From Brevundimonas lenta (lineage in GTDB: Bacteria; Pseudomonadota; Alphaproteobacteria; Caulobacterales; Caulobacteraceae): a stretch of 64,000 nucleotides of DNA. A program made the translations under genes and the position numbers. The stretch covers positions 930,001 to 994,000 of the forward strand of contig NZ_JACIDM010000002.1 in NCBI RefSeq assembly GCF_014196335.1. The letters run 5' to 3'. The notes under the pieces are model-generated. The model did no database searches and had not been told where the DNA came from. It saw only the letters and a list, made by a program, of their open reading frames with translations. This document shows positions 42,990 to 52,018 of this stretch, piece by piece. Every line of letters begins with the position of its first letter. The first letter of the stretch is position 1.

Positions 42990-45900
42990 ATGCGTAACGT
43001 ACCCGCCTTCGCCGTAACCAGCAGGTCGCGGCGAACGGCCCTGCAGACCGGCGCCGCCGCCGTCGCCCTTCTCGCCTTTTCCGCTCTTCCGGCTCTGGCT
43101 GCCGCCCAGGATGCGCCGCCGGACGAGGAGCCGCTGACCATCGAGGTCGGCGACATCTTCACCAACGACTACGCGGCCCACGGCGTCGTCGGCGTCACCA
43201 CCTCCGCCCCCATCTCGGTGACGGCCGGCACCATCGTCACCGAAGGCCCGGTCTCCCATGGCATCGTCACTTACAGCGAGACGGGCTCGACCACGGTGAC
43301 GGCTGCCGCCGTCGGCACCTTCGGCGATGAATCGATCGGCATCGCGGCCCAGAGCCAGGACGGCGATGTCACCGTCAACGTCGGCCAGGTCCTTACCACC
43401 GGTGCGATCAGCGACGCCGTCATCGCCACCAGCCTGACGGGCGACGTCAATGTGACGATCGGGTCGACCCGGACCGAGGGCCGCGACGCCTGGGGCCTCT
43501 GGGCCGTCTCGGAAACCGGTCAGACCACGGTCAAGGTGGGCTCCGTCGAAACCCTGCGTGACGGCGGCATCGGCCTGGTCGTCGGCGGCGGCGCCGGCGC
43601 GAGCGTGACCGTCGATTCCGTCAAGACCTCGGGCTACGGCTCGGTCGGCGTGAACATGATCGCCGGCAATTTCGACTACGGTCTGGTCACCTTCGGCGAC
43701 GCCGTCCTGCGGGCGGGCTCCATCGAGACCAAAGGCGCCCACGCCACGGCCGTGTCGGTGGTCGCGGTCGGCAATGCCGACGTCGCAGTCGCTGACACGC
43801 GCACCTACGGCGAATTCGCGGACGGGGTGACCACCTATTCCCGATACGGCGACAGCCTGGTCGTGGTCGACAAGGTCCACACCTCCGGCTTCAGCGCCCT
43901 CGGCGTACGCTCGGGCACCGACGAGGGCGACCTGACCCTCACCGTCGGCGAGGTCCTCACCGAGGGCGAACTGTCCGCAGCGGTTTCGACCCGGGTCCGC
44001 ACCGGCGATCTCAATCTCGTCGTCGGCGACGTCACGACCAGGGGCGGCAGTTCATACGGCGTAATCTCCACCGTCCTGCGGGGAACCGCCAACATCACCG
44101 CCCAGGGCGTGATCCAGACCTCGGGCGACTACGCCTACGGCATCATGGCCGCCACGGCGGGCCACACCTCGATCGCCGCCGCCGACATCCGCACTACCGG
44201 CGTCAGCGCCATCGGCATCGACGTCTTCTCGGCCTGGGCCGATTTCTCGGCCGCCAACGACCGCAGCATCGACATCGTCGCGGCCTCGATCACGACCGAG
44301 GGCGACAACGCCCACGGCATCAACATCGCCATGCCCCAGGACGGCATGATCATCGGCTCGACGCCGGATGACGCCGCCGTCCGCCCGCGCGGTCCCGCCG
44401 CCGCTCCCGTGGCGCCCGCCGCCCCGGGCGATTTCAGCGACGACATCACCATCCGCGCCGGCAAGATCGTCGTGGGCGGTGAAGGCGCCGTCGGCATTCG
44501 CGTCCAGGGCCTGGGGGCCGTCGACATCGAAGCCGACAACATCACTTCGGAACAGGCGGAGGCGATCATCGTCGACGCCCGCGGCGACTCGACCATCAAG
44601 CTCAACGGCGCCGTGTCCGGCGGCGGCGAGGCGGCGATCCGCGTCACCGCCGAAAACGTCAACGTCACCGTCGCCAAGACCGCCGTGGTCACCGGCGCCG
44701 GCGACGCCCTCGTCCTCTCGGCCGTCGGTCCCTGGACTCCGCCGCCCGAAGAACCCCTGCCGGAAGAGCCCGGCGTTCTGGCCCCCGCCTCGCCCGGCAT
44801 CGCGACCCTGGACAACGCCGGCGTCATCCGCGCCGGAACCGGCGCCGCCATCCGCGTCACCAGCGGCACGGCGATGATCAACAACAGCGGTCGTATCGAG
44901 GGCTCCCTGATCCTTGGCGACGGCGACGACCAGGTCGTCAACACCGGGACCCAGGTGGTCACGGCGAACAACGACTTCGGAACCGGGACCGACCTGTTCA
45001 CGAACAAGGGCGGCACGGTCCTGTTCGGCAAGGCCGCCGCACCGTTGAACATCTCCTTCCTCGGCCTCGAGCGGTTCGCCAACGAGGGCGGCCTGATCGA
45101 TCTGCGCAACGAGCGCGCCGGCGACACCCTGACCCTCAGCGGCGCCTACGCCGCCACCGGCGACGCCCGCCTTGCGCTGGACGTCGGTCCGACCGCCGTC
45201 GACAGCCTCGTCGTCCAGGGCGTGGCCAGCGGCAAGACCTCCATCGTCCTGCAGACCAAACCGGAAGACGCCACCCTGCTCGACAAAAGTCTGCGTCTGA
45301 TCACCGTCGGCCAGGGCTCGGCCGCCGGGGCCTTCACGCTCGCAGACGCCGACGTCGGTCTGGTCCGGTACGGCCTCACCTTCGACAGCAAGACCAACGC
45401 CTACATGCTGGACTCGTCCGCCGGGGAGTCGGTCTACCAGAGCGTTCTCGCGGGCGAAGGCCTCGTCTCGGCCTGGCGCGCTTCGGCTGACGCCTTCAAC
45501 GCCGAACAGGCGATGGCCCGCGCCTCGGGCGGCGATCGCGGCCGCGTCTGGGCCCAGGCCCACGGCTCCATGATCGAACGCGAAGGCGACGATCCCGCCT
45601 TCGCCCTCGACTACGAGCAGGAGCTGGTCGGCGGCCAGATGGGCGTCTCGCTGGGCGCGCGACCGATGTTCGGCGGCCAGGCGTCCTTCGGTCTGACGGG
45701 CGGCTATGTCGACTCGACCCTGACGTTCGACGACGGCGGCCAGAAGGTCGACATGCGCACGATCAACGGCGGCGCCTATGGCGCCTGGCGGGTCCAGAAC
45801 CTGTTCGCCACCGGCCTGATCAAGGTCGACCAGCATGAGCTGGAGATCGACGACAACGCCGGCGGCTTCGAGGCCGATATCGACGGCCTCAGCTGGGGCG

Positions 45901-46340
45901 TCCAGGTCGCCGCCGGCTATCGCTTCCACCTCGGAAGCATCGCCTTCGAGCCGACCGTCGGTCTCGACTATCTGAGCTCGACCCTCGACGACCTCAACGT
46001 GCTCAAACAGTCGGTCTCGTTCGAGGACCGGAACGGCTTGTCCGCGCGCTTCGGCGGTCAGGCCCTGTCGCGGCAGGAACTGGCGGAAGGGCGCGCGGTG
46101 ACCTGGTCGGCGGGCCTCGAGGCGGTCCACGACTTCGACGCGGACTCCTCCGGCGTCCTGCACAGCAAGGACGAGTCGGACACGGTTCAACTGGGCGGAT
46201 CATCGACCTGGGCCCGGGCCCAGCTCGGCGTACAGTACGAGATCGGCAACGGCCTGGAGACCTACGTCCAGGGCGAGGGCCGCTTCGGCGACGGCCAGAG
46301 CGGCGGCGGCGTGCGGATCGGGGCCCGCTACCGCTTCTGA
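42990..46340 (+). CDS. Classical (type Va) autotransporter with beta-helix repeats
   Basis: 1116 residues. Long signal sequence (ends ALLAFSALPALAAAQ). The passenger (about 40-830) carries units of about 26 residues such as SIGIAAQSQDGDVTVNVGQV followed by LTTGAI, consistent with a right-handed beta-helix. A Pro-rich segment is near 465-480 and another near 590 (PPPEEPLPEEPG). The C-terminal ~280 residues form the autotransporter barrel (GRVWAQAHGSMIEREGDDPAF, INGGAYGAWRVQNLFATGLIKVDQHELEID, WARAQLGVQYEIGNGLETYVQGEGRFGDGQ, ending RIGARYRF). It would be displayed on or released from the cell surface. GGGGAG ribosome binding site. Divergent from tpsA; followed by an intrinsic terminator. Confidence 0.92.
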   Translation: MRNVPAFAVTSRSRRTALQTGAAAVALLAFSALPALAAAQDAPPDEEPLTIEVGDIFTNDYAAHGVVGVTTSAPISVTAGTIVTEGPVSHGIVTYSETGSTTVTAAAVGTFGDESIGIAAQSQDGDVTVNVGQVLTTGAISDAVIATSLTGDVNVTIGSTRTEGRDAWGLWAVSETGQTTVKVGSVETLRDGGIGLVVGGGAGASVTVDSVKTSGYGSVGVNMIAGNFDYGLVTFGDAVLRAGSIETKGAHATAVSVVAVGNADVAVADTRTYGEFADGVTTYSRYGDSLVVVDKVHTSGFSALGVRSGTDEGDLTLTVGEVLTEGELSAAVSTRVRTGDLNLVVGDVTTRGGSSYGVISTVLRGTANITAQGVIQTSGDYAYGIMAATAGHTSIAAADIRTTGVSAIGIDVFSAWADFSAANDRSIDIVAASITTEGDNAHGINIAMPQDGMIIGSTPDDAAVRPRGPAAAPVAPAAPGDFSDDITIRAGKIVVGGEGAVGIRVQGLGAVDIEADNITSEQAEAIIVDARGDSTIKLNGAVSGGGEAAIRVTAENVNVTVAKTAVVTGAGDALVLSAVGPWTPPPEEPLPEEPGVLAPASPGIATLDNAGVIRAGTGAAIRVTSGTAMINNSGRIEGSLILGDGDDQVVNTGTQVVTANNDFGTGTDLFTNKGGTVLFGKAAAPLNISFLGLERFANEGGLIDLRNERAGDTLTLSGAYAATGDARLALDVGPTAVDSLVVQGVASGKTSIVLQTKPEDATLLDKSLRLITVGQGSAAGAFTLADADVGLVRYGLTFDSKTNAYMLDSSAGESVYQSVLAGEGLVSAWRASADAFNAEQAMARASGGDRGRVWAQAHGSMIEREGDDPAFALDYEQELVGGQMGVSLGARPMFGGQASFGLTGGYVDSTLTFDDGGQKVDMRTINGGAYGAWRVQNLFATGLIKVDQHELEIDDNAGGFEADIDGLSWGVQVAAGYRFHLGSIAFEPTVGLDYLSSTLDDLNVLKQSVSFEDRNGLSARFGGQALSRQELAEGRAVTWSAGLEAVHDFDADSSGVLHSKDESDTVQLGGSSTWARAQLGVQYEIGNGLETYVQGEGRFGDGQSGGGVRIGARYRF

Positions 46341-46420
46341 TGCATGACAGGGCGCGCGATCCCCGGATCGCGCGTCACGCCCCCGCGCACAAACCCGCCT
46401 CCCCGACGGCGCGCGGGGCG

Positions 46421-46455
46421 AGGCCACCGTCGAAAGACGGTGGCCTCTTTCATTT
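46421..46455 (+). terminator. Intrinsic terminator after the autotransporter
   Basis: An 11-bp stem AGGCCACCGTC/GACGGTGGCCT (46421-46431 with 46436-46446) with a GAAA tetraloop, followed by CTTTCATTT. Confidence 0.88.
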
Positions 46456-46541
46456 CAGGCGCAGAATCGCGCACGCCCGGACAAGGCAACCGCCGCTCCA
46501 CGGCGTCTCTCTGAGGGGGGACGTGTTCGCAGGAGTTGCGT

Positions 46542-46991
46542 GTGGCGCGAGCCGAGACTTCATCAACCTGGCCGGAAACGGCCGACAATCGCCTTTCCCA
46601 GATCTACGACCGGGCGCCGCACGCGGATGGCCGGTTCTGGTACTCAGTGGTGACCACCGGCGTCTTCTGCCGGCCGACCTGCCCCTCGAGGCGGGCCCGT
46701 CCAGAGCACATCCGCTTCCACGACACCCTCGACGAAGCCCGGCGGACAGGTTTTCGCCCCTGCCGCCGCTGCCATCCCGAGCAGCCTTCAGCGGTCGTTC
46801 GCGATCAGGCTCTGGTGGCGCGGGCGTGCGCCCTGATCCAGGCCGCCGAGGTCCCGCTCTCCTCCCGCGCTCTCGCGTCGACATTGGGCGTCAGCACCTC
46901 CCATATCCATCGCCTGTTCAACCGGACCCTCGGCACGACCCCCGGCGCCTGGGCGCGCGCGTCGCGTTGCCGGCCGGACGAGGCCGCCTGA
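46542..46991 (+). CDS. Truncated Ada-like protein (Ada zinc domain plus partial AraC HTH)
   Basis: 149 residues from a GTG at 46542, six nt after AGGAG (a TTG at 46536 abuts the AGGAG and is less likely). Residues about 12-85 are the Ada N-terminal zinc/methylphosphotriester domain: FWYSVVTTGVFCRPTCPSRRA and GFRPCRRCHP, giving the four Cys ligands. Residues about 90-140 match the first half of the Ada AraC-type DNA-binding domain (LASTLGVSTSHIHRLFNRTLGTTPGAWARASR). It stops there, without the second HTH or the O6-methylguanine methyltransferase domain of full Ada. It may be a short alkylation sensor or a decayed ada gene. Confidence 0.75.
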   Translation: MARAETSSTWPETADNRLSQIYDRAPHADGRFWYSVVTTGVFCRPTCPSRRARPEHIRFHDTLDEARRTGFRPCRRCHPEQPSAVVRDQALVARACALIQAAEVPLSSRALASTLGVSTSHIHRLFNRTLGTTPGAWARASRCRPDEAA

Positions 46992-47033
46992 AACCGCGCT
47001 CCTCAGCATATCCTGACAAAACTGTCGGATCGA

Positions 47034-47060
47034 CAGCCGCCGGTGCTGAACCGGCGGCTG
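47034..47060. other. Hairpin in the 406-nt gap after the Ada-like gene
   Basis: A 10-bp perfect stem CAGCCGCCGG/CCGGCGGCTG with a 7-nt loop, 43 nt past the Ada-like stop. It lacks a T-run. The rest of 46992-47397 holds only this and the terminator at 47128-47159; no gene is supported. Confidence 0.45.
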
Positions 47061-47127
47061 TGGCGGCGGATCGATGCCGGGGAGGTAGAGCGGAAACATC
47101 GGAGCCTCGGGCGAACGATGCTGATGA

Positions 47128-47159
47128 AGAAAGAGCCACCGTCCTTGGGACGGTGGCTC
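47128..47159 (-). terminator. Intrinsic terminator for the FecA-like operon
   Basis: A 12-bp stem GAGCCACCGTCC/GGACGGTGGCTC (47133-47144 with 47148-47159). On the minus strand it is followed by TTTCTTC. It lies about 240 nt past the receptor stop. Confidence 0.7.
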
Positions 47160-47397
47160 CGCCCGCATACCAACAGGGGGTGTGGGCATACGGGGCTACG
47201 AAGCGCGAGCGAGGGAGGGGCCCGCGGATCGATCCTGGGTCGGCCAGAACCGCAGGCGCGGCGGCCGATGAATGTCATGGTCAGTTCCCCCGGTGCCCGG
47301 CGAACGGCCGGGCGGTCCGAAATCACGGTCCTACGGAGAGATGACGCCGCCGGGCGGACGCCGCCTTACGCTTCGGCGGAAGTTTTTTCGGCGGTGC

Positions 47398-49743
47398 TCA
47401 GAAAGCGGCCTCGAAGCCCAGCCGCACGGTCATCGGCCGCAGAGGCGCGCCCTGCGGCTCGCTGAGTTGGTAAGGAGAGCCGACGCCGTAGCGGATGCCC
47501 CCGGCGTCGAACGGATTTGAGATCCGCAGGCTCCAGGCGGCCCGCTCGTCGCCCAGCCGCGCGGCGAGGTCCATCAGGACATAGTCGCCCTGGGCCACAT
47601 CCAGCCCGGGCCCCAGACCCGGCCGTGACTCGCCGACATAGCGAACGTCGCCGCCGAGCCGCAGCGGCAGGCCGGCCACACGACCGTAGACATAGTCGAC
47701 GCTCATCTGGGCTCCGGCGCGCGCCACATTGGGGATCGGCCCGCCCTCCACGCCGATGACGTTCGGCCCGGCCAGCGTCACCTCGCTGTCGTTCAGGAAC
47801 ACGCCGCCAGACAGCGAGAAGGCCTCGTTGGGAAACCACGAGCCGCGGGCCTGCACGAAGCGGACGAAGCCGTCGCCAATGTTGGCCGTGACCAGGTCGC
47901 CGCCCTGGGTGATGGTGTCCGCCTGGATGTTGCGCCAGTCCAGCTGGCCCGCCGACGCCTCCAGCGTCCAGTCGCGATCACCGTCCGGCGTCCGGACCCC
48001 GGCTTCCAGCAAGGTGACCCGATCCGATCGATAGCGTTCGAGACTGCCTCGCGTCTCGCTGACGCTGCCCGGCCTCACGCCCTGCTCCAGCCGCGCGAAC
48101 ACCTGGGCGCCCGACGGGCTGGTCCATCGCGCCGCGAAGGTCGGCGAAAGGTGCGCCTCCGTCCGTGGAGGACGCGACCGGGCGAGGTCCTGCCCGAAGC
48201 CCACGGATCGCGCTTCGTGCACCGCGCGCACCATCGACAGCCGCCCGCCGATGGCGAAGCGCCAGTCGTCCGCCGGCGCGGCCACCAGCTCTCCGAACAG
48301 GGCCCCTTCCGCGAACTGTCGCCGGACATCGACCTGCGCCTCGGGCGGGACGTCGCCGATCAGCACCTTGCGGGCGCGGATCGAGCGGGTCTCGCCCGCC
48401 GCCAGCGCCGCCCCGCCGTTCAGGGACCAGAGACCTTCGCCGTAGAGCTCCCATCGGGCCTCGCTGGACAGGGCCACCACGGTCTGGCGACGATCCACCG
48501 CCGCCGGCGTCGGGTTGGAGGGCGAGGTCGCGTCGAACCTCTCCTCCAGCACCTGACGGGAAATGCTGGTCGCCGAGGTGAACCGCATGCCGCTGGATCG
48601 TCGACTGGCGACCAGTCCGACGAGCGCCAGATCGCTGTCATAGGGCTCGGCGACGCGACGGGTCTTATCCAGACCCTTGGCGGTTGTGTTGACCGTCTGG
48701 GCGTCGCGGGCGCTGATCCCCTGGGCGAGCGCGACCGTATCCACCGTCCAGGCCTCGCCCGACCACCGGACCGCGGCCCTCGCCCCGACCGTCTCAACGG
48801 CGTCCGCCTGGCTGACGCCGCGGACCGGATTCTCGAGAAAGCCCCCGTCCCGCCGGCCATAGAGGACCAGCCGCGCGCCTGCGGCGTCACCCAACGGCCG
48901 GTTCATGACCAGGGCCACATCGCCCCCGGGCGCACCTCCGGACGTCGCCGACAGCCCGGTGGACATCCAGGTCGAGGTTTCACCTGGCTCGGCCGGCGCA
49001 GGCTCCATGCGCACGATCCCGCCGATCGAACCCGAGCCGAAGCGCGAACTTTGCGGCCCCTCGAACACGTCGATGCGACGGACGTCGACAAGGGTCAGGT
49101 CGGGATCGGGCGTGCCGTAGGTCAGGCGCAGATCGCCGAAATACTGACCCACCGTCGCCTGCATCGACCCGTTGAAGGCCGAGTCCGCCACCCCGCGGAT
49201 GAACAGCTTGTTCCGGCCGGGTCCCTGACGCGTCGAGTCCACCGTAGCCGTCAGATCCGCGACGGCGTCGCTGGCCGGCCGGCCTTCGGCCCTCTCAAGG
49301 GCTGCGGAGTCGATCGGCGAGGCGCCGTTCGCGCCGTCGATCCCCCCGCGCCGCACCGGAGCGGTGACGACGACGCTCTCCAGCTCCGTGGGTTCTACCG
49401 GCGCCGCGACAGCGGGCGCGCGCCGAACTGGCGGAGGGGGGGCGGTCTCGATCCGATAGGCGCGGTCGCCGAGGCGCACAGCGCGCGCGCCGGCCGGCCC
49501 CAAAATCTGCTCGAACGCCGTCTCGACCGGCATCCGGCCACGTACGCGCGGGCTTCGGCGGCCCGTCAGATCGGCCGTCACCACCACATCGACGCCGGCC
49601 TGCGCCGCAAGACGGTTCACGGACTCCAGCGTGGAGCCCGCCGCTATGTCGAAGGATTGCGGGGGCGGCTGGACCCAGACCATGGCCGCCGCCGCCACTA
49701 CGGCCGGAAACGTCACTCGCGGGTTCGCGCCTGCAATCGCCAC
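47398..49743 (-). CDS. FecA-like TonB-dependent receptor with N-terminal signalling (STN) domain
   Basis: 781 residues. After a signal segment comes a secretin/TonB N-terminal domain (about 29-98: FDIAAGSTLESVNRLAAQAGVDVVV, ADLTGRRSPRVRGRMPVETAFEQIL), which in FecA contacts FecR across the periplasm. A plug follows (about 120-250; RNKLFIRGVADSAFNG, VDVRRIDVFEGPQSSRFGSGSIGGIV), then a barrel ending RLGFEAAF. It overlaps fecR by 31 nt if GTG 49743 is used (GAGGA upstream) or by 4 nt (GTGA) if GTG 49716 is used. With the anti-sigma and sigma genes it forms a cell-surface signalling system; the ligand (siderophore, heme or sugar) cannot be told. Confidence 0.9.
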   Translation of the reverse strand: MAIAGANPRVTFPAVVAAAAMVWVQPPPQSFDIAAGSTLESVNRLAAQAGVDVVVTADLTGRRSPRVRGRMPVETAFEQILGPAGARAVRLGDRAYRIETAPPPPVRRAPAVAAPVEPTELESVVVTAPVRRGGIDGANGASPIDSAALERAEGRPASDAVADLTATVDSTRQGPGRNKLFIRGVADSAFNGSMQATVGQYFGDLRLTYGTPDPDLTLVDVRRIDVFEGPQSSRFGSGSIGGIVRMEPAPAEPGETSTWMSTGLSATSGGAPGGDVALVMNRPLGDAAGARLVLYGRRDGGFLENPVRGVSQADAVETVGARAAVRWSGEAWTVDTVALAQGISARDAQTVNTTAKGLDKTRRVAEPYDSDLALVGLVASRRSSGMRFTSATSISRQVLEERFDATSPSNPTPAAVDRRQTVVALSSEARWELYGEGLWSLNGGAALAAGETRSIRARKVLIGDVPPEAQVDVRRQFAEGALFGELVAAPADDWRFAIGGRLSMVRAVHEARSVGFGQDLARSRPPRTEAHLSPTFAARWTSPSGAQVFARLEQGVRPGSVSETRGSLERYRSDRVTLLEAGVRTPDGDRDWTLEASAGQLDWRNIQADTITQGGDLVTANIGDGFVRFVQARGSWFPNEAFSLSGGVFLNDSEVTLAGPNVIGVEGGPIPNVARAGAQMSVDYVYGRVAGLPLRLGGDVRYVGESRPGLGPGLDVAQGDYVLMDLAARLGDERAAWSLRISNPFDAGGIRYGVGSPYQLSEPQGAPLRPMTVRLGFEAAF

Positions 49744-50693
49744 CCGACGCCGTCCTCGACGACCGAGACCCCCATCAGAAGTTCGAGCCGGCCCCGCAGA
49801 ACCTCCGGCGTTCCCTCCGCGGCAAGGCTGCCGGTGAAGCGCCTGCCCGCGATCGCAGGATCGACGGCCACCGGCACGCCAAGCGCCCGGGACAGATCCT
49901 CCGCCACCACGTCGAACCGCTCGTTCCGGAACACCAGCCGGCCTTCGCGCCAGGTCCCCACATCTCCGGGCGCGACCGTCCGCCGCTCCACGGCGCCATC
50001 GACGGCCTCGATCCCCTCCCCGGCCCGCAGCGTGACCGCCTGGCGGTCCAGATCGACGCGAACCACGCCCTCCGAAACATCCACCCGCAGCCCGTCCGCG
50101 GTCCGGGTGACGTCAAAGGCCGTGCCCAGGTCCGTCAGCATCGCATCGCCGACCGCGACCTGGAACGGACGCCGGTCGTCATGGACCACCTCGACCAGGA
50201 TGCGCCCCTGATCCAGCACCGCATGGCGCGGCCTCCGGCGGTCGAGCGTGACCCGGGTCGCCCCGTCCAGATGGATCTCGCTGCCGTCCGCCAGCGTCAG
50301 GCTCCGATGCGCTCCCGCCCGCGTCTCCACCGTCCAGGTCTGCGGCCGTTGCAGCCACGCAGTCCATAGCCCGGCCGTCAGCACCACCGCCGCAGCCGCC
50401 GCCGCAAGCGGAACCCAACGCCGGGTCACGCCCGGGCGGCCCGAGGCACGCCGGCGCCGCGCCGCAGAAACCGGAAGCGGACTACCCACAGATTCATCCA
50501 CAGGCCGCGCGGCCAGGCCGTCGACGACCTCGGCCTCGGTCTCGGCGAACCGCCAATAGACCTCGGCGTGCTGCGGATCCGCCGCCAGCCACGCCTCCCA
50601 TGCGTCCCAACCGTCGAAGTCAGGATCGTTGACGCGCGCCAGCCACGCCAGCGCCGTTTGTTCGACATCTCTGCGGGAGTCGCTCATGTCCAT
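49713..50693 (-). CDS. FecR-family anti-sigma regulator
   Basis: 326 residues. The N-terminal cytoplasmic part (ALAWLARVNDPDFDGWDAWEAWLAADPQHAEVYWRFAETE) is the FecR N-terminal domain that holds the sigma factor. One membrane helix lies near 95-113 (WVPLAAAAAAVVLTAGLWTAWL). The periplasmic FecR domain follows (RAGAHRSLTLADGSEIHLDGATRVTLD, GRILVEVVHDDRRPFQV, LGTAFDV) and a C-terminal STN-like part (LSRALGVPVAVDPAIAGRRFTGSL). It transmits the receptor signal to the ECF sigma factor encoded 24 nt upstream. Confidence 0.93.
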   Translation of the reverse strand: MDMSDSRRDVEQTALAWLARVNDPDFDGWDAWEAWLAADPQHAEVYWRFAETEAEVVDGLAARPVDESVGSPLPVSAARRRRASGRPGVTRRWVPLAAAAAAVVLTAGLWTAWLQRPQTWTVETRAGAHRSLTLADGSEIHLDGATRVTLDRRRPRHAVLDQGRILVEVVHDDRRPFQVAVGDAMLTDLGTAFDVTRTADGLRVDVSEGVVRVDLDRQAVTLRAGEGIEAVDGAVERRTVAPGDVGTWREGRLVFRNERFDVVAEDLSRALGVPVAVDPAIAGRRFTGSLAAEGTPEVLRGRLELLMGVSVVEDGVGWRLQARTRE

Positions 50694-50717
50694 GACTCCA
50701 GGACGCCGCGGGCGGGC

Positions 50718-51245
50718 TTATGCCTCATCCTTGTCCTCCAGACCCAGTATGGCGGCGTACGCACGGCGCAAATGCTTCTCCACGGTGCTCAGCCCCATGC
50801 CCAGGTCCTCGGCGATGCGCCGCTGGGTTTCTCCGCCGATGCGGTGACGACGGAAGATCATGGCCCCCGGGTCGCCGAGGGCCTGCAGTCGGGCTTCCAC
50901 GGCCGCCAGCGCCTCACGGGCGATCAGGCTCCGCTCCGCGTCCGCCGGCGTCGATTGGCCCTCTTCAGGCGGACTGGCAGAGGCGTTCCACGCCCCGTCC
51001 CGCGCAGCCGCCCGTCGCAGCCCGCGCCGGCGATCCAGCACCGCCGTGTAGACCATGCGGAACAGATAGGCCTGCGGATTCCCGATCGGCGCATCCGTCG
51101 AACGCAGCCGGATCCAAACGTCCTGGATCACATCATCCGCGTCTTCGCCCGCGCCCATGGCCCGCGCGCGGCGGACAAGCGCCGGTCGCATCTCGAGGAA
51201 AACAGCCTCGAGACCGTCGGCCTGGGGGGACGGCGGACGATTCAT
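50718..51245 (-). CDS. ECF RNA polymerase sigma factor, FecI-like
   Basis: 175 residues from ATG 51245; the frame is open 28 codons further but without family similarity. Region 2 is EMRPALVRRARAMGAGEDADDVIQDVWIRL and continues to PQAYLFRMVYTAVLDRRR. Region 4 is AMIFRRHRIGGETQRRIAEDLGMGLSTVEKHLRRAYAAI. It directs RNA polymerase to the receptor operon when FecR is signalled. First gene of a sigma, fecR, receptor order. Confidence 0.92.
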   Translation of the reverse strand: MNRPPSPQADGLEAVFLEMRPALVRRARAMGAGEDADDVIQDVWIRLRSTDAPIGNPQAYLFRMVYTAVLDRRRGLRRAAARDGAWNASASPPEEGQSTPADAERSLIAREALAAVEARLQALGDPGAMIFRRHRIGGETQRRIAEDLGMGLSTVEKHLRRAYAAILGLEDKDEA

Positions 51246-51380
51246 CGGCGCGCTATACACTGAACGACGCCGCTGGTGGCAAGCACCGACGCCGCAGACC
51301 GTCCGGGGAATGCTTCCTGTGATCGTCATCGCCGGCCGAAGGGCGCCCCCCCGCCACGGAGCGCGCCCTTCATTCCTGGA

Positions 51381-51914
51381 TCAGAACCGCCGGATGTAGC
51401 TCAACGACATGACGTCGGCTTCGCCGCCGTTGTCGCTGAATTCACGGCGGGTCCAGTCGGCGCGGAAGCCGTCGTAGCTCGTCAGGAAGTAGTTGGCGCC
51501 GACGCCGTAGTTCAGGCTTTCGCCATCCTGCGTCACCCCGACGCTGGCCTCCGAGGATTCGACTTCGCTGACGCCGTAGCCGACCCGGGCGAAGACCTCG
51601 AAGCTGTCGCCGACCGGCAGGTAGCCGACCGCATAGGCGGCGGCGTCGTACTTGTGTTCGATCGTGCCGGAATTGCCGCCGATCGAAACGTCGAACTCCT
51701 CTTCGGTCAGGCCGAAGGAGGCTTCGCCCTCGATCCCGACGAAGCGGGTGAATTTCGCGCCCAGGCGAGTCGTGATCGTCCCGAACTCGTAGCTGTCACC
51801 ATCGATCTGACCGTAACCGATCGAGCCGTAGAGGCCCGTTCCGTCATGGCTCTGCGCGGCGGCCGGCGTCGCCATGAGACCCGCAGCCGCGGCGGCGAGA
51901 ATGAAGATACGCAT
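51381..51914 (-). CDS. Small outer-membrane beta-barrel protein
   Basis: 177 residues with signal peptide MRIFILAAAAAGLMATPAAAQ and about eight amphipathic strands (GLYGSIGYGQIDGDSYEFGTI, TRLGAKFTRFVGIEGEASFGL, EHKYDAAAYAVGYLPVGDSFEVFARVGYGV, LNYGVGANYFLTSYDGFRADWTRREF), ending SYIRRF with terminal Phe. It resembles the OmpA-like/opacity-type small barrels (OMP_b-brl). Function is unknown. It is upstream of the ECF sigma gene on the same strand, with a weak hairpin (AAGGGCGC/GCGCCCTT, 51339-51370) between them. Confidence 0.85.
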   Translation of the reverse strand: MRIFILAAAAAGLMATPAAAQSHDGTGLYGSIGYGQIDGDSYEFGTITTRLGAKFTRFVGIEGEASFGLTEEEFDVSIGGNSGTIEHKYDAAAYAVGYLPVGDSFEVFARVGYGVSEVESSEASVGVTQDGESLNYGVGANYFLTSYDGFRADWTRREFSDNGGEADVMSLSYIRRF

Positions 51915-52018
51915 ACTCTGGTGTTCCCGTGTTGGCCCCCGAAACAGGGCTTGCGTGGGAAGGACGCCGCCCGCTCGTCATCGCCTTACGGCCACCGTCT
52001 GATTTCAGGAGCTGGCGG

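Noticed and set aside
46340..47344. A 334-codon plus-strand frame across the Ada-like gene
   Set aside because: It reads out of frame through the terminator and the Ada-like gene, which has clear domain signatures in another frame.
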